Below, piece after piece: positions 1-11,059 of a stretch of DNA of 64,000 bases. Numbering within the stretch: position 1 is the first letter of the stretch; the number at the start of each line of letters is the position of its first letter. Position numbers and translations under genes: made by a program. Source of the DNA: Limonium bicolor (lineage: Eukaryota > Streptophyta > Magnoliopsida > Caryophyllales > Plumbaginaceae). The notes beneath the pieces are model-generated. The model did not search any database. It saw only the letters and a program-made list of their open reading frames with translations, and was not told where the DNA came from. The DNA lies in the NCBI GenBank assembly GCA_023374045.1, contig CM041783.1, positions 97,127,298 to 97,191,297 of the forward strand. Direction: 5' to 3'.

Positions 1-10
1 CCCTCCCTTA

Positions 11-1554
11 GTGATCAAGTATTTAGGGAAGTATGAGAATATGTTGTATGAGCTACTATTGGAAAAGGGTAAGCCTACAACGAGCTTGACAATGAATTTG
101 GCTCCATGGGTTTTCCAATACGATGATCTACGAAGAACATTGATAGACTTTGTGGACATCAAGGAGATGCTGTGTAGAGATATGTGGAATATATCTATCA
201 TCCAAGTATATTGCATGTAAGTGTTTGTGTCTCACATCTCAAAATATCTTTAAATCAATTAAAAATAAATATTTTGACGATTTCCTTGATTTCTCTCTGT
301 TGCTTAATTTTTTTAAAGGTATCTGATGGCTAAATTGCGTTATAAAAAATTGGGTGACATGCTGACATTCTGATGCCATGAGTCATTATCGCTTGATGTG
401 GTTGATAGAGACCCGACCACATTCCAGCACTATGTCACACACTATATAAAGAAGGCTGTTGAAAAAGGTAGTAAATACCTCATGATGCCCTTCCATCAGA
501 TGTGAGTAGTACTTCTCTTCCCATTGAATTTCTTTCGTTGTTGTTAATTTGTGAGTAAGAATTCTATTACTAATTTCACTTCTTATAAATATTACAATTC
601 TAGTAACCATTGGCTACTACTTATGCTCTCTGTGGATACCTCTCAATTGCTTGTGCTTGACCCGTTAAGAATGTATCGTGAGCTCCACGTGGATGAGTTG
701 ATCAAAATGTAAGTGTTATTTGTTAATATATGTAAGTAATTGTTTAAAAATAACTAGCTATTTGAAGAAGAATATGGATTAATGAATTGTTTTTGTGTGT
801 AATAGCGCTCATACGGACACAGTCCTTCAACAGTTCAATCGATTTTCAGTAGTGCATCTCGAGGTACGTACTACTGAAACATATATATATTTTCTACAAT
901 AAGTTGATTACGGATACTTACAAAGTAAAACCTTTGTTTTTTTTCTTTTAAACTTGTCACAGTGTCCAAGGCAAAATGATTCGAGGAGTTGCGGTTATTT
1001 TGTACTACGATACATGTATGAACTTTGTACGAATATAGAGAAGCTCACAAAGGATGATGAGGTATTAATACTTTCAAATATGTTTCTATATATATATATT
1101 ATGTTTCACCATTAGGTTTAAAACGTGTAGAGATGTCTTTATATATATATACACATTGCTGGTGTTTTCCGGGGAATTTATCCAATCCAAGCTGTAGTTA
1201 ATCTAATATTTCTCACAGTTTTATTGTTGAGTTCGGTAGCTAGTGTAGTATGTATTAATAGCTCAATCTCCCTCTCTTGCATGTGTACTGCGTTGGCTTC
1301 AGCCTCTTCTCTTGTGCATCTAACAGTTGGCTGCTGCATCTTACACGCCCGGTTTAACTATCTAAAATATTCAATATGGTGTGTTATGCTTGTTCTTACA
1401 GGTTCGTGCATATTTTAAGAACGCTTACAAAACTTATTCGCCTAAAGATTTGCAATTAATCAAAGAGCAAACATCTTTGTTCATCCTAATGTGTTTCAAG
1501 GATCCAGAACAAGGACAAACTAGTGAAGCAGCTGTTATCAGGACTACTTCTTAA
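11..1554 (+). pseudogene. Ulp1-like (C48) cysteine protease of the CACTA element, spliced, 3' part
   Basis: Exons can be followed by canonical GT/AG sites: to 216, 319-501, 604-708, 806-863, 963-1061 and 1402-1554 (stop TAA). The C48 catalytic pattern is visible in order: NHW (His, near 605), LDP (Asp, near 655) and CPRQND..SCGYF (Gln and catalytic Cys, 963-1010), followed by an alpha-helical tail. Ulp1 proteases cleave SUMO-type conjugates; in plant transposons the role of the domain is unknown. Exons 604-1554 read through cleanly in one spliced frame. The exon at 319-501 contains a TGA near 371, so this copy is probably broken or that exon boundary is wrong. The 5' part of the gene lies outside the window. 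Confidence 0.65.
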
Positions 1555-2160
1555 GTTGGTGAGTTACATGTATTTATATGATTTACTCTAAATTTCACAA
1601 TTCTGAATTTGGTATGATTTTTGTAGTTATGGGGTTTCATTGGCTGTTAATCTTTGGGGTTGCATTGGTGTAATTGTTCTGTAGAAAAAGTGATTGATAT
1701 GGAAATGGGGTGCAGGGCATTTTGATGAGATTGCACACAATGTGTCAACCAGGAAGAGAAAGGAGATTGTTGAGCGAGCTACACAGCTTGACATTGTTGT
1801 CACCAACAAGCTTGCTAGGTTGCGCATGAAGCCAAGATGACGAGTAAAGTGATTGATTCTGCTAAAAACATGGATATCCCTGTTATCTGTTATGTTGGTC
1901 GAATGAATGTTATGTTTGGAAGTGGAAATTGGTAGTTTAATTTCAGATGTGGTAAACTTTTGGTCGTTCATCAGTGTTTTGTTTTTGAATGCTATACTTG
2001 AAGCATGTAATGGTGGTACTTTTGTTATCTATGAAAAAAAAGTTGCAGAGGTATCTATGTAGTGTGTGATTTATTGGAATTGTTGTTGTACAGGTTTTCT
2101 GGTTTTTTGGATGTGTATATGTAATTTGGAAATAGGGAAAAACTGGAAAAAACAATATAC

Positions 2161-2540
2161 CATAAGTGACAGTTCACATATAACCGCCATTTATATTAGG
2201 TAGGCGTGAGAGGGAAAAAAGAGAAAAAAACGACAGTTCAACATAGAACCGTAGCTTAAAGTACATAATAAGCAACAGTTCTAGACGACAACCGTCGTTG
2301 AAAACAATTTTAGGCGCGTCGAAAAGCATAATTAAACGACGGTTTGATTACCAACCGTAGTTTAAAGTGTATAATAAGCGACGGTTAACAAGCTTAACCG
2401 TCGTTTATACTTACTAAATCCCGCCCCCTATTGCGCCCTTAAAGACGGTTTGCAACCGTCGTAAAATAACAAAATAACAAAAACGACAGCGGCGTAAGCA
2501 ACAGTCAGAACCGTCGTTTTTATAGGTTTCGAACCCTCGC
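2161..2540. repeat. CACTA subterminal palindromic repeats
   Basis: At least six degenerate copies of a short inverted repeat of the form ACGACGGTT-N(4-12)-AACCGTCGTTT occur here, spaced about 50-70 bp apart. The best copies are around 2335-2365, 2380-2405 and 2440-2465. In CACTA elements such arrays are the binding sites of the element-encoded DNA-binding protein. Confidence 0.75.
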
Positions 2541-2563
2541 TTATGAACCCGCCTGTACTAGTG

Positions 2564-4414
2564 TGTGTCAATTGAGGTTTGTAAACACTCCTCTTGTGCT
2601 GTATAATCAGGAGGTAACAGCCCTTACAAAGCCTACAACATTAAGGTATATATCATGCCTTTTACTAAGCTTAAACTAACCTTAATGACCCTTATATTAT
2701 ATGGCTGATATACGTTCTTTTCCATGCATGAACTGCTGGCGCATGGGTGTATCAACCTTGGGAAAATTCTGCAAAAAATTGTAGAAGCCAAGTCCAAGTA
2801 TAACCACGCAAAGTAAGCAAAAATCAACCTTTAAATGCTATGTTAACTAAGATTAAGTGTTAGTTTATGTTCAAAACTAACTTAAGCATTTTCTTTAACA
2901 TAGACGTGGGCTGTTGGAAGGCCTTGGCTGGGTTGTTTTCTTGAAAACAAAGTGAGTACACAAAACCTAGTATATTATAATGTGTTTATGTTATTAAGTT
3001 ATAACATTAAAGCCGAGAATAAATGGGCACTAAGATGACCTAACTATACATTATAATGTTTTATGACATTTTTAGTTGGTCATGTGTGGATTAAATGACA
3101 TATAATGTCATAGGAATTAATAAATAATTTTAGAGAACCTTAGGAAAATACTATAACATAAGCATAAGCATATAGTATTTTTATGACATTTATATGTAAC
3201 ATTTATTATATGCTAAGTGTTGTAATAAGGCCATGCTTTGGGCCATTTAATTTATGCTATATTAAGTTTAAAGTGAATTTAAAACATAAAATAAATATTA
3301 CCGAAATGTTATCTGGTAAATTAATAATTAAAATAAATTTTGGGGGCTAACTATAGCTTATAGCTGAAAACTAGGTATAAAAAGCTTATAGTATAAATTT
3401 TATTAAGTTTAATGAAGTTTTGGGGGAAAATGTAATTTTTGAGAAAATATGGGTCAAACCGAAAATAAACAAAATTCCTGGTCAATTTGAAAGTCAATAG
3501 GTCAATATAGACCATGTTAGGTGGTTTGACCAAATTTAATGTCATAAATAATTAATTTATGAACTTATAGTAACATTATAGGCTAAATGTTGAATTTATG
3601 AAACTATTGGGGTATAAAAAGGTAAATACTGAAAGTTAGGATTTAGATTGGTTAGTATAATGGTTTATATTATAAGTATAAAGTTTAGGAATTTTTGAAA
3701 TTATATAAATGGCTATATTAATAAAAGTGTATAATATATAGTTTTGTGACATATAAAACATATATGATATAAAGTGGGGACAATATGTAAATAAGGAAAA
3801 ATGTTTGGGGGGAAAAAGAATTTTAAAAAAACCGGCTGGGTCTGTTCGGAAATAAAATAACATAAAAACTATAGGTTATATAAATAATACATGTTAAAAC
3901 CATAATATAAACCTATAGGTTACTTATGATAATATATGGGGTCACTATGTAAATAAAGAAACTAATGTTGCTAGAAAAAAAATAAAACAAACAGACCATG
4001 GGTTTGTTCGGTAATATTAAGTGAATAACATATAAAACCATATATTATAATTATTATAATGTTTGGATAATTTAATATATGTTATGTAAAAATGTTATAA
4101 GATATGTGGTAAAAGTATAAATATGTAAAGTTGAAAATAAACAGAATAGACCCTAAGGTCTGTTCATTGATTTCGGAAATTTTGAATCTATATATTATAC
4201 TTACTATAAGGTTTAAATGTTATAGTATATGATGAATATGGTATGCTATAAAATAAGTGGTGTAATTGTAATAATTAGAAAGTATGAGAATTGAAAAGAA
4301 AATGAAATATAACATATGTGCCTTCTCGGCAATAATAAAGGAGTTTTATAAAAACTATAGGTTATATCTTGTTACAAAGTTTAGATGCTATAAAATAAGA
4401 TATTTATAACATGG
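2564..4414 (+). repeat. Diverged LTR fragment of family D
   Basis: This AT-rich stretch has no gene. It aligns in order and orientation with the LTR at 60960-62290. Shared landmarks include the block around GTAATAAGGCCATG (3223 versus 61120), a GGTCAA-rich block (3430-3540 versus 61340-61440) and GCCTTCTCGGCAA followed by AAAACTATAGGTTAT (4320 versus 62217). Identity looks only moderate, so this is either the 5' LTR of the old element D or a separate old copy of the family. It is bounded on the left by the CACTA end and on the right by the start of element T. Confidence 0.6.
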
Positions 4415-4923
4415 TGTTATACCCAAAATTTGAACCCCCTGGTTAGGGTCTGTAAGGCTTTGGTGTTGTGAGAGGCACTTCAATCAGATCATGAGGGATT
4501 CCGGCTCGATCGGCACATTCCGGGCATTGGGAGCAGTTTCGTCATCGTCAGGGGCGTTTTCGTAATTTTTAAGGCTCCCCAGACCTCCTATAGGATTTCT
4601 CTCTCCTCCAAAAGATGATCAAATAAACTTGAAATGCTTTGAAATTTTAACCCATGATAAAGGATGACATTTTGAGCATAATGGCGTTGGAATTTTGATT
4701 CTTCGAATTTCCAATAATTTCTAGCAATTTCTGAATGAATTTGACGAGAAATTGAATTTAAAATATTCCAACATTTAAAAAATTCGATTCCACTTCAGAA
4801 AAATCATAATTGCCACCCTTGACACGTGGCTAAAATTTCACAGCAAAATTATTTTGGGAAGTCACTTAATTAAAACTCCAAAAATCTTACTTTTACTAGA
4901 TTTTCTTTATCTTCAAGAAAGTC

Positions 4924-4931
4924 TATATAAA
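4924..4931 (+). promoter_or_regulatory. TATA box of the T LTR
   Basis: TATATAAA lies in a GC-poor U3 and is followed about 50 bp later by CA-rich leader sequence. Transcription probably begins near 4955. The assignment is by motif and position only. Confidence 0.55.
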
Positions 4932-5517
4932 GGGACAAATCTTTTGATCAAAGGAGGATCTCACAAGCACTCAGAACCCTAGGCAATCAAAACTCTTCTC
5001 CATAGCTAGCCTCCCACGTTTTTGCACCTTCAAGCACCAAAACAATACCGAAATCACACCAAAATCAACACCGAAATACATTCTTCAATTCTCATCACAT
5101 CACAATCATCAAAACACCTTCAAACCACCACCAAAACGTGAAGAAAATCACCAATTCTCAAAGGTTAGAAGCTGATCAGTTCGAATCCAATTCGGAAACG
5201 GCTTCAACGGAGCACCAAAAGATTCCCGACGTGAAGAATCTCATTGACACAGAAGGTTAAACAGGTTGGGACCTCATTCTTTTGATTCACTACGACTTCA
5301 TTGGTCTTCTGTAAAATTTTGAGCGCAAACTAACCTTTTGTAGCTTCTGAATTGCTAATTGTTTTGGCTTCTGTCCAATTACTTGCCTGCTAAGTTTCGC
5401 ATTGAATTTGACTTCAAACTGAGATTTTCAATTACTAACGTCTTGTACATCTTTCAGGCTACAAGTACATAAATTTTGAGCTAAAAACATCATCGAGAAC
5501 CATCAAAAACCCATTGT

Positions 5518-5785
5518 CCGTGGGTGGTCCGTGACCTCGGACGCATGGTCTGGGACCATGGACGGCTTGTCCGTGACCACGGACACCCACGGACGGTGGA
5601 GGGATTTCTTATTTTTCGAATTTTCAAATTTTAGGGTTTTAATAGTACACATCCGGGCCATGGACACCCTGTCCGTGGCCCTGGACTTTTCAAGTTTACG
5701 TTTTTATTTCAGTTCTGTTTTTGTAATCATGTAATTCAGTTGGGGTCCGTGGTACCGGACATTAGGTCCGTGGCTACGGACATAA
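5518..5785. repeat. Cluster of GTCCGTGG/CGGAC short palindromes in the T LTR
   Basis: About six copies of GTCCGTGG, most followed within 3-8 bp by CGGAC or CCATGGAC, form imperfect hairpins. They lie in two groups (5518-5595 and 5650-5785) inside the transcribed part of the LTR. Their role is unknown. Confidence 0.6.
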
Positions 5786-6209
5786 TTAAAATTTGATCTA
5801 ATTTTGCCTTAGAAACCCTAGTTTAGGTAGTTTTAATTTCACTTTATTTTCTGTCAAAAAACGTTAAAAAATAAAAAAAACAGAGGCGCACACTTAGGTT
5901 AAAATGACTCGTAATAAGCCGTAATTAAACTAAGTAGAGGAAAAACGACTTCTAGGGGTAATGAAAGTAATTGAACCCTAATTTAGTCGAATATCAAGCC
6001 CCCGAACCCGAACTCTCCTTTCCTAATTTGATCTAGGTTAAAATTAGGTGGCGACTCGTAATAGGTTCCAGTGAGCTAGCGTAGGTTTTAATAATTATTG
6101 TTATATGACATAGTTATTAATCTTAGGTTATCAGTGGACCTAAAACCCGACTAGATCCTAATCAATCTAATCAACATAGGATAGGGTTAAAAAATCGAGG
6201 CTCACAGAC

Positions 6210-6227
6210 TGGCGACTCTGCTGGGGA
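6210..6227 (+). other. Primer binding site of element T (tRNA-Arg type)
   Basis: TGGCGACTCTGCTGGGGA lies 3 bp after the LTR end. It resembles the tRNA-Arg PBS described for Ogre/Tat elements, with small differences. The exact tRNA was not checked. Confidence 0.65.
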
Positions 6228-7434
6228 CAAACTCTTAATTTTAAGAAAGAGGGCTTAACTCGAAAAATTGTTTATTTATGGCTTTATTACTTTGTTTGTT
6301 TACTTTTGTGCTCAGTTTAATTTTCTGCACCTTTGCATCATATGAGAGCTAGGGTCCACGCAAACCGATTTCATCCCAGGACCCATTTGAGGGTCCCCTG
6401 TCAGGGACTCACACCTTTTAGGTGATGTGAATAAGCGGGGAAAAGAGGAGGATGTCGTCTAACCGCATCCCCTTAATACCCGAGCTTTAGCCCCAAGCGT
6501 TTTCCTGGCAATGTCCTTACCTAGCCTATTGTTTGGTCAGTCAAAGACCCAACCGTAGACGCACACCTTCAGGTGATGTGAAAACAGTGGGAAGCCCAAA
6601 GAGAATAGCGTGCAAGCCCTATTCCTTTGTGGTGACCTGGGCCATGCCCCAAGCACCTCTCAGAATCGATCCATACCCAGTTTGATGTAAGCGTCTAGTG
6701 AGGACATGTTGAATTTGTGTGGGCCTTGTTTGCTTGTATGATTAGCCCACTACCCAGCCTATATATTGGTAGGAACATCTCCTATATCAACCTAGCCCAA
6801 CCCGAACTGGCAGCTTTATTTGTTTGCGGCCCAGAGGCCCTGTTTGGTTTAATATGTGAGTCGTTTGGGCTTCGGCCCAAAAGCCTAGACTTAGGTGATT
6901 TCTCTTCCGGCCCAATTGAATTATCCAATTAGTTTTAGGCCCATAAAAAGATATCCACCTGAACTTGAAACAACTCACAAGTCCTTGAAATAAAATCTTT
7001 TCTGACTCAGAAACCATCTTCTCTGACCCAAAGAAAGTTAGGCCCATTTGTGATTTAGGGACCATTCCAGCTCATGTGCTTTACTTCAAGCGCAAACACA
7101 TTCTGGCCCAAAGGCCCATTCTAGTCTAGGAAAACTTTTCACTCGGACTCTAGCCCAAAACCCAAGATCTAGGTGTCACCTCCCAGGCCCAATCAAAGCC
7201 ATCTATATTTCAGTCCAAATTCCAATTCATAGTTTGAAAAATACTCTGGCCCTAACACCTCATTTTGTGGGTATCCTGGCTTGCTTGCTTTCAGTCTGAG
7301 CCTGTGCCGGTCTTCAATCTACATTGTGAAGCATCATTCTCATCCCAGTATCATTCAACCCACTTCCTTTTGTTAGCTAATGATGGACACCTTGGAAACA
7401 GGTAGACCCACGTCCTAAGTGTGGTCCAATCAAC
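6228..7434 (+). other. Untranslated leader of element T
   Basis: There is no convincing gene here. Two diverged copies of a block containing CACACCTT-AGGTGATGTGAA occur at about 6410 and 6565, each followed by similar GGGAA..CCCAAG text, so part of the leader is an imperfect tandem duplication. The short ORFs in both frames look incidental. Confidence 0.5.
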
Positions 7435-8082
7435 ATGGAAGCCCAGCTCGCAATTTTGGAACAAAAGCACATGGCCACCATTGATGCCATGGAGCAAAGA
7501 CATAGTGCTGCCTTGGACTCCGTGGAATCCAACTACGTCGCCATTATCGAAGAGTTGAAAGAAAAGGCTCTTTCCCTCGAGTTCGAACGTAAGGCTCGGG
7601 ATGAGTTAGTGGACAGGCTTCTCAACACCCTTTATGACTACATTGAAGTTGGCTCCATTAGGGTCCGAGGTTTGGAGGGGAATGTCAAAGAAATTGCTAC
7701 AGAACTCAAGAAAGTGATCAGACAACCGGGAGCAGCAACTTGCATCCAAAGTTGCACCCGTAAGAGAACCAGGCAACATGAGGAAGACAATGATCGACAG
7801 TCAAGAGGACCTGGTCGGAGCGTTGGGACAGTAGAACCATCCCGACGGAGTTCTCGACAGAGAGAGTTTACAGACATCGGTCGAACACCAAGACATGCAC
7901 TTGAAGAGCTTCGAAGAAGATATCTGATCCAACCGCTCGCCCTGAGGCCAGGAACTACTCATTTGGGGAAAGATCTTAATCAATTTTGTCACTTCCATCA
8001 GCTGCCCAGTCACGACACTGACCATTATAGAGCCCTACAACACAGAATCCAGGATCTCATTGACCAAGGGCTCCAATTCTAA
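7435..8082 (+). CDS. Short coiled-coil gag-like protein of element T
   Basis: This 215-codon ORF starts at an ATG soon after the leader. Residues 1 to about 95 are rich in Glu, Lys, Leu and Ala with heptad-like spacing, so a coiled coil is likely. Residues 100-150 are basic (Arg/Lys/Gln/Ser). The C-terminus, residues 183-215, carries FCHFHQLPSHDTDHYRALQH followed by IQDLIDQG, which matches the CxYHxxxGHxTExC..LK..IQ.LI..G block near the end of Tat/Ogre gag. The expected final Cys is Tyr here and the normal large gag core is absent. It may be a reduced gag that co-assembles with the Gag of an autonomous partner; that is inference. Confidence 0.5.
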   Translation: MEAQLAILEQKHMATIDAMEQRHSAALDSVESNYVAIIEELKEKALSLEFERKARDELVDRLLNTLYDYIEVGSIRVRGLEGNVKEIATELKKVIRQPGAATCIQSCTRKRTRQHEEDNDRQSRGPGRSVGTVEPSRRSSRQREFTDIGRTPRHALEELRRRYLIQPLALRPGTTHLGKDLNQFCHFHQLPSHDTDHYRALQHRIQDLIDQGLQF

Positions 8083-9720
8083 GAACGTGGTGGATAGCAC
8101 AGAGCACGCGTGCCCAAGCATCATTAGAAATATTGTTTTTTAGTGTTTTTCTCATTAAATGCATTTCTTTTCTTGACAAGTCGCCTTTCAACTTTTGTAG
8201 TAGTTAGTTTCCTTGATCATTTTCGGTAGTTTTCCTGAGTTTGTAATTTCCAACATTATTTTTCGTTGAATAAAACATAGTTCTATTTTTATAATTTTTG
8301 TACAAAGCATTATTCATTAATTCGAAAAAATTAAAAAAAAAGAGCACTCACGTCTTTCAAGGATCACGAAGTAATCATTTTCTGACTATGCAATGGAACG
8401 ACTTGTCTCTTGTTTCTAAAAATTTGAACATGCCTAACCAAACACCACAACTCACCCCATAATATCCAAACTACCCACAAAGAGGTTCAAGGTCCACATC
8501 TATCGATTGTTGTCACAAACCCCAAATCAATACTGGGGGCAATTTGAGTTTAGAACCATTGTCTTCGAATATTTTGGTTAAGCATGTGAACAAGTCTCTG
8601 AGTGAAGATCTCGCGAGGGAGTCTTGAGTGGTAAAACCATAAGTGAACGAGCATGCCATTTTACACGACTCCGGTGAGACCACATTCATAGGTGATGAAA
8701 GCGGCATAACTCCGACCAAAGGAGATAATTTGTAAATTTACTCTTAGACCTGCGAAAAGTAACAAAGAGCGGATACACAACTATCAGGAATGACGAAGCA
8801 CCTAGGTACAACACCACATAGCCAAAAGCTTGTAAACCCTGTCATTACACCCTAGGCACCCCCGCAGAGCCTTTCATATACCCCTTTTCGATATTATGAA
8901 CTCCACAAAATCACCCAGCCAATGATGAATTACCGACCCGGTGACCAAAGGAAGCGAAAGTCCGACTCTCAGATAACAATCTAATCAGTCCAAAGAAGCG
9001 ATGCCGCTATCAGCATGACGAAGTGATCCGCAAATGATCCCAAAGTGGCACAGGATCCAGAGAGCTCACATCAAAACAGCTCTCAAAACTCAAAACCGGG
9101 AAACACAAGAACCCCGAAGGAAAAGTCAAGAAAGGATAAAACAAAAAGGCAAACCGGAAGTGTCTCGAAGAAATCCAAATGACAAAAAGACAAATGGTGT
9201 AAAGGACAACTTCAAAAGTCCAGGTCCAGAAGCTCGAAAACAACATCAACATGAAGCAGCTAGGCGACTTCAAGACAAGGAAGATGAATCTGAGAGAAGA
9301 CATAAGTTGCAGCTTCGGTCACCCATTGAAGCTCCACATACCTCAAATATCCCCCCAAGATCCCGTCGTCTTTCATCACACCCTATGGCCACGTTATAAG
9401 ATTTAAAGACTTCCAACTTGATAGTTGTGTATCGAATCACGTGAAAGTAACAGATTGAATGCATAAATCCATCAAATGTCAAATTCAGTGGTCTGAAAGT
9501 TATGACCGTAAGCAGGACACAAGTACAAACGTCAAACACATTGAGTGTAGGTTAGGAAGCACTACATCAAAACATAAGCCTTGACCTTGTGAGGACGAGA
9601 CTCGTTCACCTGTTTAATCAAAGAAAATACTGGGGGCAATCGATTGGAACGGTCGATTCCCATGAACTCTAGCTCAGATTGTCCTAAGGAAAAAATACTG
9701 GGGCAATTGTTGGTTCCAAC
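8083..9720 (+). other. Non-coding 3' interior of element T
   Basis: An AT-rich stretch follows the stop codon, then A/C-rich sequence with three ATACTGGGG(G)CAA tracts. In related elements such a tract is the polypurine primer just before the 3' LTR, but no LTR start follows any of them. A 121-codon basic ORF at 9034-9399 has no recognisable domain and I do not treat it as a gene. Confidence 0.4.
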
Positions 9721-11050
9721 AATTGCCATGTCAACACCAATTGAAACCCAAAGCTTGAGCACCACCGTCCCACCATAGGCACACATAAGCCCTTACCACC
9801 ACACACACACTCTCAAGCCCGTCATTGGCCTTACCTCCACAAAAACATCAGACCGCATATGAAGTGGAACGTAGATATTCCGATAACAGCGTTGCCAAAG
9901 AAAACCTTTCAAATCTTTCGAGTCCCAAATAATCACGATACTAACTTCTATAATCAGATTGCAACAACAAGCACTCGGGAAATGAAAAGGTTCCTATCCG
10001 GAAACTCAACCTGCATGGCGCACTTGCCACAACAAGCGCTATAACAGGCAATGTACTACTAATTTCGTCTACCCCGCGCACTTGCTACAGCAAGTGCGGC
10101 AAACGCTTACGACTGTAACTACAATTACTGATATCATTGCGAACGAATCCTGTAAACACTGTAGACCAGTGGTACAATACCATGGCTACCAGTAACCACC
10201 CAACAATCGTACGACTTGAATACTACAAAAAACTACAATTTACAACCTCAGAAGGACCCGATGAGTCCGACCAATCCAATAAAAAGAGGGGGGCACATAT
10301 TAGCCCACAATAACTACATCCATCGAACCAGAATAAATTAAATGACAACGCCTTATGAGCCATAATAACGTAATTTGTTTGTTAAACTATTTAATGGCTG
10401 AAATGGATGTGGGAGGTGAAACTTGATTCCCGGGGATCAAGGGAAACCAACCACAAATTGGGGTGGAGGGATAGTTCGACACTGGTGCTGATCACATCAT
10501 AGTCGGATGATTCCTGAGACTCTTTACAAGTTGCCACAATTAATTACATTGAAAATAAATAAGAACCGATGTATCCTAGCTACAACAGTTAGAACACACA
10601 CAATCTGATAATAAGGCATAAAATAAACATACTCGTGAGTAACAGCTCACTACTGAATATACTAAATTATATATATAGCATTGTGGTGGAAACATGATCA
10701 TTTAACGATCAAGTCCAATACTACCCCCCTATAACGGCTTATGTCAATGTAAAATGGATACGAATAATTACCACCCAGGGCACTACCTTTACCAAGGAGT
10801 GCCAAGAACGATTATGAACAAACAAACGTCGAGACTAAGTTCTACATATATTATTATCGCTCACATTGATCATTAAACACTTTCTAAGTAAAAGGATTGC
10901 TACCGCCATTGGCATACTGCCACGTAAAAGTGATAAGTATTCTTACGTCCTAAAGACATGTCGTCTACTACTGTGATGACTGTTAGTGGTAAATGAATGT
11001 GAGGATTAAGATAATGGCAAACAACCTAAATAAAGGAAAAAATATAATAA
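9721..11050 (+). other. Non-coding interior of old element D, part 1
   Basis: No gene is visible. Two blocks match the interior of element C in inverted orientation. 9985-10085, containing GCACTTGCTACAGCAAGTGCG, matches the reverse complement of 47410-47460. 10385-10530, containing GATCACATCAT and AAATTGGGGTGGA, matches the reverse complement of 44205-44350. C is on the minus strand, so this part of D is on the plus strand. The two blocks are not in the same relative order as block 26280-26430, so D or C is rearranged. Confidence 0.5.
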
Positions 11051-11059
11051 TAAAAAAAA

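Larger units (their letters stand above)
1..2563 (+). mobile_element. 3' part of a CACTA (En/Spm-like) DNA transposon
   Basis: The segment ends at 2563 in ACTAGTG, the inverse of the CACTA terminal signature; the 3 bp after it are TGT, but the left end lies outside the window so the target duplication cannot be confirmed. Inside the end there are about 400 bp of repeated short palindromes (2161-2540), as expected of CACTA subterminal regions. Upstream are spliced exons of a Ulp1-like cysteine protease, a domain often carried in the second gene of plant CACTA and some Mutator-like elements. Between 1555 and 2160 I see only AT-rich non-coding sequence. The element appears to sit in an old gypsy LTR that continues at 2564. 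Confidence 0.75.
4415..6206 (+). repeat. 5' LTR of element T
   Basis: The LTR starts with TGTTATACCCAAAATTTG and ends with GGCTCACA immediately before the PBS, giving 1,792 bp. A strong TATA box lies 510 bp in. The 3' half contains a cluster of GTCCGTGG/CGGAC palindromes and the GGTGGCGACTCG-type sequence common in this lineage. No matching 3' LTR is in the window. Confidence 0.7.
4415..9720 (+). mobile_element. Truncated Tat/Ogre-like LTR retrotransposon (T)
   Basis: The element begins with a TGTTATACCC LTR start at 4415. The LTR ends in CA at 6206, and a PBS of the tRNA-Arg type used by Ogre/Tat elements follows 3 bp later. The interior holds one 215-codon ORF whose C-terminus resembles the end of Tat/Ogre gag, then non-coding sequence with several ATACTGGGG(G)CAA tracts that look like polypurine-tract remnants (8531, 9628, 9695). 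No protease, RT, integrase or second LTR is present. The right boundary is not sharp; sequence related to the interior of element C begins by about 9850. Confidence 0.65.

Noticed and set aside
6787..7065. 92-codon ORF on the minus strand of the T leader
   Set aside because: It is antisense to a known type of untranslated leader and has no domain.
9034..9399. 121-codon Lys/Arg/Gln-rich ORF in element T
   Set aside because: No recognisable domain; composition reflects the A/C-rich region, and it lies in the normally non-coding 3' interior.
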